Of a stretch of DNA of 64,000 bases, positions 35,232-43,390 are shown one piece after another. The notes under the pieces are model-generated. The model was not told where the DNA came from. It saw nothing but the letters and a program-made list of their open reading frames with translations, and did no database searches. Origin of the DNA: Erysipelotrichaceae bacterium (lineage in GTDB: Bacteria > Bacillota_I > Bacilli_A > Erysipelotrichales > Erysipelotrichaceae); contig JAUNCS010000003.1 in the NCBI GenBank assembly GCA_030526485.1, forward strand, positions 21,505 to 85,504. The letters run 5' to 3'. Position numbers and translations under genes: made by a program. The number at the start of each line of letters is the position of its first letter. Position 1 is the stretch's first letter.

Positions 35232-36564
35232 TCTTCTGCGCCTCCTCTCTTAATTTAGCTCTAACAGCATCTCTGGCCTGTACTGTATGGAATGTAAGTT
35301 CTCTCTTGGCTGGACATACATATGAACAGCAGCCACAAGCGATACATTCAACAGCTGATAAAGACTTGCATAAGTCAATCTTGCCATTTCTGATAGCTGA
35401 ATCAATTTTAAATGGTGATAAACCAATTGGGCAGGCATTTGCACAACCGCCACATTTGATACATGAAGATTCTTCTTCAAAGTATCCATCTAAAGTGATT
35501 AGACCACCACTGGTCTTAGTAACACAGACATCCATTTCCTTTAGGGCAGTCGCATTTAAATTAGTACCCAGAACGCGACCTGTCATAACACCACCTAAGA
35601 TGATTCTATTGTTCTCACTTAAGACGTCGCCGCTTTCCTCAAGCAGTTCACCAACATTAGTACCAATAGGTACCAGATAGTTTGTTGGATTGTTTACATC
35701 ACCAGTAACAGTGATAACTCTTGAAGTGCTGGCAATCTTACCAAAGATCGCATCAGCAGCAGCCTTTGTTGAATGAATATTTGATACGATAGCACCTACA
35801 TTAGCAGGAAGCTTACCACTAGGGATTTCCACTTTCATAACAGCCTTGATCAGCTGTTTTTCACCACCCTGTGGGTATCTAGTTGGTAAAAGCATTAAAT
35901 CAACTTCGCTTTCATGGCCTACCAGCAGACTACTTAAGTAGTCATAGCAGTCCTTCTTGTTGTCTTCAATACAGATGACAACCTTATCAGCAGCTGCTGC
36001 AATCTTAAGAGCTCTGGCGCCATTTAAGATAGCCATAGCCTGTTCCTTGATCAGATGTTCATCACAAGTTAAGAACAGTTCGCATTCAGCCGCATTGATA
36101 AGAACGTGCGTAATTACTTCACTTGTTTCATACTTAGCACCAGCAGGGAAACCTGCACCACCCATGCCGACAATGCCATATTTCTTTAAGGCACTTACCA
36201 GCTTCTTTCTTTCAAGACCATCTGTCTCTACGAATTCGTGATAGTAGTCCTTTTTAGTGTAATCAAGAGTACACTTGCTGACCTTGATTTCCACAATTCC
36301 GTTCTCAATAGAAACTACTTCACCACTAACAGATGAATGGACATCGGCGCTAAGGAAGTGATTTGCTTCACCAATTTTCTGTCCTTGTTTTACGACATCA
36401 CCAACCTGAACTGTGCAGTTACATGCCGGGCCTAAACCCTGTTTCATGGAAATGCGCACTTTCGAAGGAATGTAAGGGACAATTGGCTTTCCACGGCTTA
36501 GCGCTTTATCAGATCCATCACCTGGATGAACGCCGCCTTGGAACATTCTTTTTTCCTTTAGCAT
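35221..36564 (-). CDS. rnfC: RnfC-like NADH-oxidising iron-sulfur subunit
   Basis: A 447-residue soluble subunit. The N-terminal barrel (FQGGVHPGDGS and VGDVVKQGQKIGE) is followed by the Gly-rich NADH/FMN site (GMGGAGFPAGAKYE, about 131-144), the SLBB-like part, and two 4Fe-4S motifs (CIKCGGCANACP near 367 and CIACGCCSYVCP near 404). It oxidises NADH at the membrane and feeds RnfD. AAGGAGAAAG precedes the ATG. As first gene it defines a four-gene operon lacking rnfB and rnfG. Confidence 0.9.
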   Translation of the reverse strand: MLKEKRMFQGGVHPGDGSDKALSRGKPIVPYIPSKVRISMKQGLGPACNCTVQVGDVVKQGQKIGEANHFLSADVHSSVSGEVVSIENGIVEIKVSKCTLDYTKKDYYHEFVETDGLERKKLVSALKKYGIVGMGGAGFPAGAKYETSEVITHVLINAAECELFLTCDEHLIKEQAMAILNGARALKIAAAADKVVICIEDNKKDCYDYLSSLLVGHESEVDLMLLPTRYPQGGEKQLIKAVMKVEIPSGKLPANVGAIVSNIHSTKAAADAIFGKIASTSRVITVTGDVNNPTNYLVPIGTNVGELLEESGDVLSENNRIILGGVMTGRVLGTNLNATALKEMDVCVTKTSGGLITLDGYFEEESSCIKCGGCANACPIGLSPFKIDSAIRNGKIDLCKSLSAVECIACGCCSYVCPAKRELTFHTVQARDAVRAKLREEAQKNAK

Positions 36565-36715
36565 TTCTTTCTCCTTTGTCTTCTAACTAAAAAAACGATT
36601 ATTTCTATCGCTTAACTTCATTATAAAATATGACGACCGCTTTCACTAGAAAAATAACCTTTATTTATCGCACTTTTCTTGAATAAGAAGGGGTATGTGT
36701 TTAAAATAATTGAGT

Positions 36716-38554
36716 ATGGATTTTAGAAAAATTATTAACGTGGCGGTAATCGCCCATGTCGACGCTGGTAAGTCTACTCTTGTAGATGCATTCCTTGCCC
36801 AATCACATGTCTTCTCTGACCATGATGAAATCGTTGAACAGGTAATGGATTCCAATGATCTAGAAAGAGAAAGGGGAATTACAATTTATTCCAAGAACTG
36901 TTCTGTAAACTATAAAGACTACAAAATTAATATTGTAGATACCCCAGGACACGCCGATTTCTCTAGTGAAGTAGAAAGAATTATCAAAACAGTAGATACA
37001 GTAATCCTGCTTGTTGACTCAAGTGAAGGACCAATGCCTCAGACTCGTTTCGTATTAAAGAAATCTTTAGAAGCTAATCTTCGTCCTATCCTATTAATCA
37101 ATAAGATTGATAAGAAAGACCAGAGAGCTCTACAGGTTATCGATGAAGTATATGATCTGTTCTTAGACTTAGATGCTAATGATGATCAGCTGGACTTCCC
37201 AATCCTTTATGGTATTGCCAAGGAAGGTATTGTCAGATATGAAATGGAAGATACAAATACTGATATCGCTCCATTATTTGAAACTATCGTTAAACACGTA
37301 GAACCATATCCAAATCTAATGGACAAGCCTCTAAAGATGCAGGTAAGTGCCTTGGCTTACGATGACTATATCGGTCGTATTGGTATCGGTCGAGTATATG
37401 AAGGTACTATCAAGGCTAATGAAGCTGTAACAGTTTGTGACAGTGATATCAAGAAACAGAATCGTAAGATCGCTAACTTATATAACTACCAGGGCTTAAA
37501 GAGAACTGCCATCACTGAAGCACAGTGTGGTGATATCGTTCTTGTCAGTGGTATTGAAAACATTGAAATTGGTGACACAATCTGTGCTAACGGTGTAGTT
37601 GATCCAATGCCAATGATTGATATTGAAGAACCAACTCTATCAATGAACTTCATGGTAAACACATCACCATTCCAGGGTAAGTCTGGTAAGTATGTAACTT
37701 CTAGAAATATCCGTGAAAGACTTGATAAGGAACTTGAAGTAAATGTTGGTTTAAAAGTTGAAGATACTGATTCAACTGATACTTTCAAGGTTTCAGGTAG
37801 AGGTGAACTTCATCTTTCTATCCTTCTTGAAAATATGAGAAGAGAAAGCTATGAAATCGCTGTATCTAGACCAGAAGTTATCTTTAGAACTATTAATCAT
37901 GAATTATGTGAACCAATTGAAGAAGTTGTCTGCTCAGTACCAAACGACTACTCTGGTTCAGTAATCAATTCATTAAACTTAAGAAAAGGTGAAATGATCA
38001 ATATCGAAGATGAAGGATCATACACTAAGGTTATCTACCATGTGCCAACAAGAGGTCTAATGGGCTTTAGAACTGAATTCATCAATATGACTAAGGGTGA
38101 AGGTGTTCTGGTAAGAAAGTTCATCGAATACCGTCCATTCAAGGGTGAAATTCCTGAAAGAACAAACGGTGCCATGATCAGCTGTGCTACTGGTAAGACT
38201 ATGACTTATTCTCTATGGAATCTTCAGGACAGAGGTCAGTTATTTGTTGGTCCTGCTGAAGATGTCTATGAAGGTCAGATTGTTGGTGTATCTGCCAAGA
38301 CTCAGGAAATGGAAGTTAACCCAACTATCAATAAGAAGATGACAGCTGTAAGATCTACTGGTAACGATGAAGCTATGAAGCTTGTACCACACAAGGTCTT
38401 CTCACTTGAAGAAGCTCTTGAATTCATCAATGATGATGAACTTGTAGAAATTACACCTGATGCGATTAGAATCAGAAAGAAATACTTAACTAACTTGGAT
38501 AGAAGAAGACATCTAAGAGAAGTTAAGGCTAACGAAAAAGAAGCTGCACAATAA
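36716..38554 (+). CDS. typA: Ribosome-associated GTPase TypA/BipA
   Basis: A 612-residue translational GTPase of the EF-G/LepA superfamily, acting on the 70S ribosome in assembly and stress adaptation. G motifs are present: AHVDAGKST (G1), RGITI (G2), DTPGHADF (G3) and NKIDK (G4), with domains II, III, V and the TypA-specific C-terminal domain behind. ATG 36716 is used; TTG 36710 is an in-frame alternative. No Shine-Dalgarno stands at a proper distance; a TAAAAT (36702-36707) 8 nt upstream could give a leaderless message. It is transcribed divergently from rnfC. Confidence 0.95.
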   Translation: MDFRKIINVAVIAHVDAGKSTLVDAFLAQSHVFSDHDEIVEQVMDSNDLERERGITIYSKNCSVNYKDYKINIVDTPGHADFSSEVERIIKTVDTVILLVDSSEGPMPQTRFVLKKSLEANLRPILLINKIDKKDQRALQVIDEVYDLFLDLDANDDQLDFPILYGIAKEGIVRYEMEDTNTDIAPLFETIVKHVEPYPNLMDKPLKMQVSALAYDDYIGRIGIGRVYEGTIKANEAVTVCDSDIKKQNRKIANLYNYQGLKRTAITEAQCGDIVLVSGIENIEIGDTICANGVVDPMPMIDIEEPTLSMNFMVNTSPFQGKSGKYVTSRNIRERLDKELEVNVGLKVEDTDSTDTFKVSGRGELHLSILLENMRRESYEIAVSRPEVIFRTINHELCEPIEEVVCSVPNDYSGSVINSLNLRKGEMINIEDEGSYTKVIYHVPTRGLMGFRTEFINMTKGEGVLVRKFIEYRPFKGEIPERTNGAMISCATGKTMTYSLWNLQDRGQLFVGPAEDVYEGQIVGVSAKTQEMEVNPTINKKMTAVRSTGNDEAMKLVPHKVFSLEEALEFINDDELVEITPDAIRIRKKYLTNLDRRRHLREVKANEKEAAQ

Positions 38555-38578
38555 AGAACGCGTTATGCGTTCTTTTTT
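38554..38578 (+). terminator. Terminator after typA
   Basis: The stem AAGAACGC/GCGTTCTT (38554-38561 with 38567-38574) with a GTTAT loop is followed by TTTT. It overlaps the last base of the typA stop codon. Confidence 0.88.
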
Positions 38579-38584
38579 GATTAT

Positions 38585-38600
38585 TGTTATAATAACTTGT
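38585..38600 (+). promoter_or_regulatory. Extended -10 directly at the U32 gene start
   Basis: TGTTATAAT (38585-38593) is a perfect extended -10. Only 7 nt separate it from the ATG at 38601, with no Shine-Dalgarno, so +1 likely coincides with the start codon. Confidence 0.55.
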
Positions 38601-39485
38601 ATGGAATTGCTTGTAACATTAAGTAAAATAGAGAATTTATATAAATTATGCCAAAGTGGAACTGACGGTATCATTTTCGGTTCCATTCTTTCACCACGAT
38701 TTAACTATAATTATCATGAATTTATGAAAATCAATGAGATGTGTCTTAAACACAATGTGAAAAGATATATCTCGATAGATGCCTTAATTTCTGAAGGAGA
38801 TAAACCAGTTTTATATGACTATCTGGAATTCTTGAAAAAGATTAATCCTGATGGCATTTACTTTGCTGATCTATCGGTTATTAATGTAGCCAAAAACGTT
38901 GGCTTGGAAACTAAACTGATTTATGATTCAGGCACAATGATTTGTAACTCATTAGACGCCAACTTCTTTATTAAACAGGGTATTGGCGTTGTGCTTTCAA
39001 GAGAATTAAGTATTGATGAAGTTGTTGATATCATCAAGAACAATCTAAGAGAAGTGGATATGCAGGTCTTTGGTCATTTGCGCATGTCTTATTCAAAGCG
39101 CAAGTTCTTAGGCAACTACTTTAAGCATATCGGTAAAGATGTCGATTATCTGGGTGCTGATGATATCAGACTGCAAGAAGAAGGCAGAGACTATGTCCTT
39201 CCAATTATTGAAGATGAATATGGTACCAGAATTTATACCGACTACATCTTAATGATGTATAAGGAACTGGCACATATTAAATATGTATTAAAGCGAATGA
39301 TTGTTGATGATAACTTTATTGAAGATGAAAATCTTGTTTTATCAGTTATCAGAGATATCAAACGTTTAACAGTAGATAATTCTAATTTCCTGATTGAAGG
39401 AATTAATTCCAAGTATCCAAATATGAACTTTTCAAGTGGCTACTTATATAAGAAGACAACAAAGGTAAAAGAAGCAAATGAGTAA
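38601..39485 (+). CDS. U32 family protein, TrhP1/YrrN-like
   Basis: A 294-residue member of peptidase family U32. Current knowledge assigns paired Firmicute U32 proteins (YrrN/YrrO) to hydroxylation of tRNA wobble uridine (ho5U) rather than proteolysis. TIM-barrel-like features such as DGIIFGSIL near the start, IYFADLSV and VFGHLRMSYSKRKFLGNY fit the shorter partner. It overlaps the next U32 gene by 8 nt, matching the usual pair. An ATG 36 nt upstream is open but lies within the terminator, so 38601 is preferred. Confidence 0.8.
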   Translation: MELLVTLSKIENLYKLCQSGTDGIIFGSILSPRFNYNYHEFMKINEMCLKHNVKRYISIDALISEGDKPVLYDYLEFLKKINPDGIYFADLSVINVAKNVGLETKLIYDSGTMICNSLDANFFIKQGIGVVLSRELSIDEVVDIIKNNLREVDMQVFGHLRMSYSKRKFLGNYFKHIGKDVDYLGADDIRLQEEGRDYVLPIIEDEYGTRIYTDYILMMYKELAHIKYVLKRMIVDDNFIEDENLVLSVIRDIKRLTVDNSNFLIEGINSKYPNMNFSSGYLYKKTTKVKEANE

Positions 39486-40680
39486 GATTGAACTATTAGC
39501 GCCAGCTAAAGATTTATTCAAAGCGAAAATTGCGATTGATTATGGAGCAGATGCAATCTATATCGGTGGCAAGTCTTTTTCATTGCGCTCTAGAGCCAGC
39601 AACTTTGACTACAGCGATATCAAAGAAATCGTTGAATATGCCCATGGTAAGGGTGCCAAGGTCTATGTAACTGCCAATATCGTTTTCCATGATGAAGACT
39701 TTAAGGGTATCAGAGAATACTTAAAGACTTTGGAAAACTTTGGCGTTGATGGTATGATTGTTTCTTCATTATTTGTAGCTTCAATGATTAAGAAGGCTTT
39801 CCCAAAACTGGAAGCTCATATCTCAACTCAACAGTCAGTAATTAATTCTGAAGCTGTAGCTACTTTAAAGAGCTATGGTGTTGATAGAGTGGTACTGGGT
39901 AGAGAGTGCTCAATGGAAGAAATACGTAATATTGCCACTACCACTACTATGCCACTGGAAGTATTTATCCATGGTGGTATGTGCTCTAACTATTCAGGAA
40001 GATGTGTACTTTCTAACCGCATGACTAATAGAGACGCCAACCGCGGAGGTTGCGCTCATTCATGTCGCTGGAAATATGATGTCTATAAAAATGGTGAACT
40101 GGTTTCTGATAAGGAAGAACCATTCTCAATGTCTTCTAAAGACCTGAACGCTATCAGCTATGTGGTGGAAATGATTCAGTGTGGTGTCACTTCATTAAAG
40201 ATTGAAGGACGCATGAAGTCTGAATACTATATTGCCCAGGTTGTTAAGACATATCGTAAATTAATTGATGAATACTATGAGCTTGGTATGGTTACCCCAA
40301 GAAGAATCAGATACTATGCCAATGAATTACTGAAGGCGGAAAACCGTCCATCAGATACAGGTTTCTTAAGTGGCAAGTGTGATGACTCTAAACATCTTTA
40401 TGATGTCAATGGTGCCGGTGTTACTCATGACTATGTAGGTCTAGTTAAGGCCTATGACGAAAAGAAGGGTATCGCCACCGTTGAAGTTAAAAATATGTTT
40501 GATCTAAATGATACTTTAGAAGTATTTGGACCAACTATTGATAATGAAAAAGTTGTTAATAAGCTGATGTTTGATAAAGACTGGAACCTGTTAAAAGAAG
40601 CTCATAAGCCAACTGAACTGGTATATATCCGTTTACCATTTGCTGTATCGGTTAACGATATGATTAGAAAGGCTAAATAA
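39478..40680 (+). CDS. U32 family protein, TrhP2/YrrO-like (tRNA uridine hydroxylation)
   Basis: A 400-residue member of the U32 family with the family signature around residues 150-250: EVFIHGGMCSNYSGRC and Cys residues of GGCAHSCRW, then SLKIEGRMKSEYY. These Cys residues probably bind an iron-sulfur cluster. It is encoded right behind the shorter U32 gene, as TrhP1-TrhP2 pairs are. It is followed directly by two SpoU methyltransferases, giving an RNA-modification cluster. Confidence 0.88.
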   Translation: MSKIELLAPAKDLFKAKIAIDYGADAIYIGGKSFSLRSRASNFDYSDIKEIVEYAHGKGAKVYVTANIVFHDEDFKGIREYLKTLENFGVDGMIVSSLFVASMIKKAFPKLEAHISTQQSVINSEAVATLKSYGVDRVVLGRECSMEEIRNIATTTTMPLEVFIHGGMCSNYSGRCVLSNRMTNRDANRGGCAHSCRWKYDVYKNGELVSDKEEPFSMSSKDLNAISYVVEMIQCGVTSLKIEGRMKSEYYIAQVVKTYRKLIDEYYELGMVTPRRIRYYANELLKAENRPSDTGFLSGKCDDSKHLYDVNGAGVTHDYVGLVKAYDEKKGIATVEVKNMFDLNDTLEVFGPTIDNEKVVNKLMFDKDWNLLKEAHKPTELVYIRLPFAVSVNDMIRKAK

Positions 40681-41405
40681 TGATATTAGTAGAAGGTGCT
40701 ATTTCCTTAAAAGCCTGCATTCAAAGTAATAAAAGAAGAATTGATAAGGTATATATCGATTCCAGTAAGAAAACCAAAGACTTTAATTATCTAAGAAGAA
40801 TAATTAAAGAAAACAATATTGAACTAAATGAGATTAGTCGTGAAGAATTTTCTTCCTTTCCAATAGGTAAGACCCATGGTGGTATTATTGGTTACGCAGA
40901 AGAAAGAAAGTCTGATGACTTTGATGAAGGGGATATCTTCTTTATTGATGGTATAGAAGATCCTTTTAATCTTGGCTATATTATCCGTACCGTCTATGCC
41001 TTTGGCATTAATAATATCCTGCTTCCTAAAAGAGATTATTCCTATATGGAAGCTCAGATAATTAAGTCATCAGCTGGGGCCTTTGAAATGGCTAATATCA
41101 GATACTGTGAAGACAGTGAAGCTGATATCAAAAAGCTGATGGAAGAAGGCTATACAACTTATGCCTTAAAAAGAGGGGAAGATGCAACTGATATCTTTGA
41201 TGAAGTATTCAAGGATAAGGCTCTGTTTATGTTGGGTGGCGAAAAGCGTGGCATTTCCAAGGGCTTAATGGAAATCTGTGACCGCTTCATCTACATCCCT
41301 TATGGCAATGAATTTAGAAACTCTTTAAGTGGGGCAGCAGCTGCTGATGTCTGCGCAACCCTGTTATTTAGACAAAGAAGACATGATAGAATCACTGGAA
41401 AATAA
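40680..41405 (+). CDS. SpoU/TrmH family RNA 2'-O-methyltransferase
   Basis: A 241-residue SPOUT enzyme. Motif 1 (EDPFNLGYIIRTVYAFG), motif 2 (LFMLGGEKRGIS) and motif 3 (IPYGNEFRNSLSGAAAADV) form the knotted SAM site. The short N-terminal part is a substrate-binding domain. Typical motif 3 has SLNVS; here it is SLSGA, as in some paralogues. The target RNA is unknown. It starts on the stop of the U32 gene (TAATG). Confidence 0.85.
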   Translation: MILVEGAISLKACIQSNKRRIDKVYIDSSKKTKDFNYLRRIIKENNIELNEISREEFSSFPIGKTHGGIIGYAEERKSDDFDEGDIFFIDGIEDPFNLGYIIRTVYAFGINNILLPKRDYSYMEAQIIKSSAGAFEMANIRYCEDSEADIKKLMEEGYTTYALKRGEDATDIFDEVFKDKALFMLGGEKRGISKGLMEICDRFIYIPYGNEFRNSLSGAAAADVCATLLFRQRRHDRITGK

Positions 41406-42099
41406 AAAAGTAAAAAACTGGACCAAACTTCACCAAAAGAAATATCGTGAAAACGAATATCTTTTATTAAATGAAGATATTGTCAAAATAGCTAAGGAAA
41501 AGGGCTATTTAAAGACTTTAATCTATGTGGGAGAAGCTCCTTTTGAATTTAATGAAAGCTATGAAGTAAGTGCTGAAGTTTTAAATAAGATAGCTAAAAA
41601 AGATGGTTTAAACTTTATTGGTATAGGAAAAAGAGTTGAGGAAAAGGCTTCTTATAATGATCGAATCATTATCCTGGAAGATTTAAGTGATCCGTTAAAT
41701 ATTGGTCGTATCATGGAATCAGCCTACCTCTTTGGCTTTGATACCGTACTTTTATCAAATAATGCGGCTGACATCTATCATCCTAAATGTATTGAAGCGT
41801 CTAAGGGTGCTATCTATTGTTTGAATATTGTAAGAAAAGACTTAAGTGTTGAGATACCTAAACTGAAAGATCTGGGCTTTAGAGTCTACGCAACAGGTCT
41901 AAGAGACAATACTTTATCTTTAACTGATGTAAAGCCTCATGACAAGATGGCAGTCATCCTGGGTAATGAGGGTAGTGGCGTCAAGGAAGAGACCTTTGAT
42001 ATCTCTGATGACATAATAAAAATCGATATGCATAATATCGATTCTCTAAATGTGGCAATGGCTGGTGCCATTATCATGTATGAATTTTCTAATATCTAG
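41383..42099 (+). CDS. SpoU/TrmH family RNA 2'-O-methyltransferase, second paralogue
   Basis: A 238-residue SPOUT enzyme of TrmH/RlmB type. An N-terminal L30e-like domain is followed by motifs DLSDPLNIGRIMESAYLFG, VILGNEGSGV and IDMHNIDSLNVAMAGAI. ATG 41383 follows AAAGAAG, and the ORF overlaps the previous gene by 23 nt; the longer frame upstream is not needed. It is more canonical in motif 3 (SLNVA) than its neighbour. The substrate (23S rRNA or tRNA) cannot be read. Confidence 0.87.
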   Translation: MIESLENKKVKNWTKLHQKKYRENEYLLLNEDIVKIAKEKGYLKTLIYVGEAPFEFNESYEVSAEVLNKIAKKDGLNFIGIGKRVEEKASYNDRIIILEDLSDPLNIGRIMESAYLFGFDTVLLSNNAADIYHPKCIEASKGAIYCLNIVRKDLSVEIPKLKDLGFRVYATGLRDNTLSLTDVKPHDKMAVILGNEGSGVKEETFDISDDIIKIDMHNIDSLNVAMAGAIIMYEFSNI

Positions 42100-42364
42100 C
42101 TTTAAAGGAAGTTTCTGTCGGATCGATAGAAACTTTTTTTAAATGATAATCTTCAACCCTTAATAAACCTCTTTTACAGTTATACATATCAAAGACGAAG
42201 GCCTTGATTTCTTCTTCATCACCCTGAACCTCTACTTCAACATCGCCTGTATAAAGATTCTTGGCATAGCCGGTTAAACCTCTTTTGGTGGCAAACTGCT
42301 GGGCAAACATTCTAAAGCCTACACCTTGCACCGTTCCTTTAAAAATAATGCGATATCTTTCCAT
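42089..42364 (-). CDS. acyP: Acylphosphatase
   Basis: A 91-residue enzyme hydrolysing carboxyl-phosphate bonds. The active-site Arg lies in GTVQGVGFRMF and the Asn in GYAKNLYTGDVEV, with standard length and fold. ATG 42364 overlaps the stop of the CobW-like gene (TAATG). Its 3' end overlaps the convergent methyltransferase gene by 11 nt. Confidence 0.92.
   Translation of the reverse strand: MERYRIIFKGTVQGVGFRMFAQQFATKRGLTGYAKNLYTGDVEVEVQGDEEEIKAFVFDMYNCKRGLLRVEDYHLKKVSIDPTETSFKARY
42109..42140 (+). terminator. Strong terminator embedded in the convergent acylphosphatase gene
   Basis: A 12-bp stem (AAGTTTCTGTCG pairs with CGATAGAAACTT, one G-T) at 42109-42120 and 42124-42135 is followed by seven T residues. 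It ends the U32-SpoU transcript while encoding the C-terminal codons of the opposite gene. Confidence 0.87.
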
Positions 42365-43323
42365 TACTCGCAAGCCTCCTTGGCATCTCTGTAGACCTGG
42401 AATGTTGAGTATTCACTTGGTATATAAGCAGAAATGAGTTCACTGTTTAAGTTTTCACCAATGACAATGATAACGGTTTGTGACTCAGCACATTCCACGA
42501 TATCTTTATCATTCTTGGTAATATTTAAGCTTAAATACTTATCGCCAGTGTTGATAATGCCCTTGATTCTGATGATATTACCAACATTTTCATCATTTAA
42601 TAAGTCGTCAATATTTCCCAGGATATCTTTATCGGGATTCATAAAGAATAATGACTCAAAATTATTGTCAAATTGTGAATATTTCTTAACAAAACCATAT
42701 TCTTTCAAGCCGGAATTATTAACCGGACTGAATTCCTTGATATCTAATAAATTCTGTACAAACAAGTCATCACTGGTAATAACTCTGCCACAGGAAATCA
42801 TCTCTAAGGTTTCATTTAAGAAACTGATTAAATCATCAATATTGATTTTATCGGGATGGGAAACAACAATCTTGCCAGCTGTTGAAATTTGACTGGCCAA
42901 TAGATACTTGGATTCTAAAGAGATATCTTTTTCAATATCGCCTCTTACAACACAAAGAACATTATTGATTTCATACATCTTGGATAAGGTGTCTTCATGT
43001 AGTAAGTCATAGAACTCATCCACATCAAAAATACCAGATGGTTCAACAATGACTCTGCTGTATCCTAACATGGCGATGGTAATTAACTTAGTCCTGAATC
43101 TTCTTAAATGAGTAGCCTTGTCACTGCCGCCACTTACTGTTTCTAAACCAATATTATATTTAGATAGTTCATTCAACAGTAAAACATCGACATTAATTGC
43201 ACCATAGTCATTTTCAATGATGCAGACCTTTTCATTATTGTCAGCCAGGTTTTTGGCATATTCTCTGATAAAAGTAGTCTTACCACTTCCCAGAAAACCT
43301 GTTATTAAATCAATTTTTATCAT
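42364..43323 (-). CDS. CobW/COG0523-like G3E GTPase without the CxCC metal motif
   Basis: A 319-residue GTPase. Walker A (GFLGSGKTT, 9-17), IIENDYGAINVD and VIVEPSGIFD show the G3E family that delivers metals to target proteins. At the place where the family carries CxCC (about 62-70) the sequence is VSGGSDKAT without any Cys, so metal handling by that motif is lost. The C-terminal domain is the usual beta-rich CobW_C type but divergent. A TATAAT 6 nt before the ATG suggests a leaderless message. It precedes acylphosphatase. Confidence 0.8.
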   Translation of the reverse strand: MIKIDLITGFLGSGKTTFIREYAKNLADNNEKVCIIENDYGAINVDVLLLNELSKYNIGLETVSGGSDKATHLRRFRTKLITIAMLGYSRVIVEPSGIFDVDEFYDLLHEDTLSKMYEINNVLCVVRGDIEKDISLESKYLLASQISTAGKIVVSHPDKINIDDLISFLNETLEMISCGRVITSDDLFVQNLLDIKEFSPVNNSGLKEYGFVKKYSQFDNNFESLFFMNPDKDILGNIDDLLNDENVGNIIRIKGIINTGDKYLSLNITKNDKDIVECAESQTVIIVIGENLNSELISAYIPSEYSTFQVYRDAKEACE

Positions 43324-43335
43324 ATCCCTATTATA
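43324..43335 (-). promoter_or_regulatory. -10 box adjacent to the CobW-like gene start
   Basis: On the minus strand TATAAT (43335-43330) is followed by AGGGAT and the ATG at 43323. The six-base gap leaves no room for a functional Shine-Dalgarno, and no good -35 is seen. Confidence 0.45.
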
Positions 43336-43351
43336 TCTAAAGAAACAAAAG

Positions 43352-43381
43352 AAAAAATCCTCCCCAGGGGGAAGGATTTTG
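43352..43381 (-). terminator. Terminator after gpmI
   Basis: Read on the minus strand: AATCCTTCCCC pairs with GGGGAGGATT (one bulged T), then TTTTT. It separates gpmI from the CobW-like gene. Confidence 0.8.
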
Positions 43382-43390
43382 AATAATTGA

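Noticed and set aside
35177..35680. 167-codon plus-strand ORF opposite rnfC/rnfD
   Set aside because: It lies antisense to well-supported iron-sulfur and RnfD coding sequence, with low-complexity translation.
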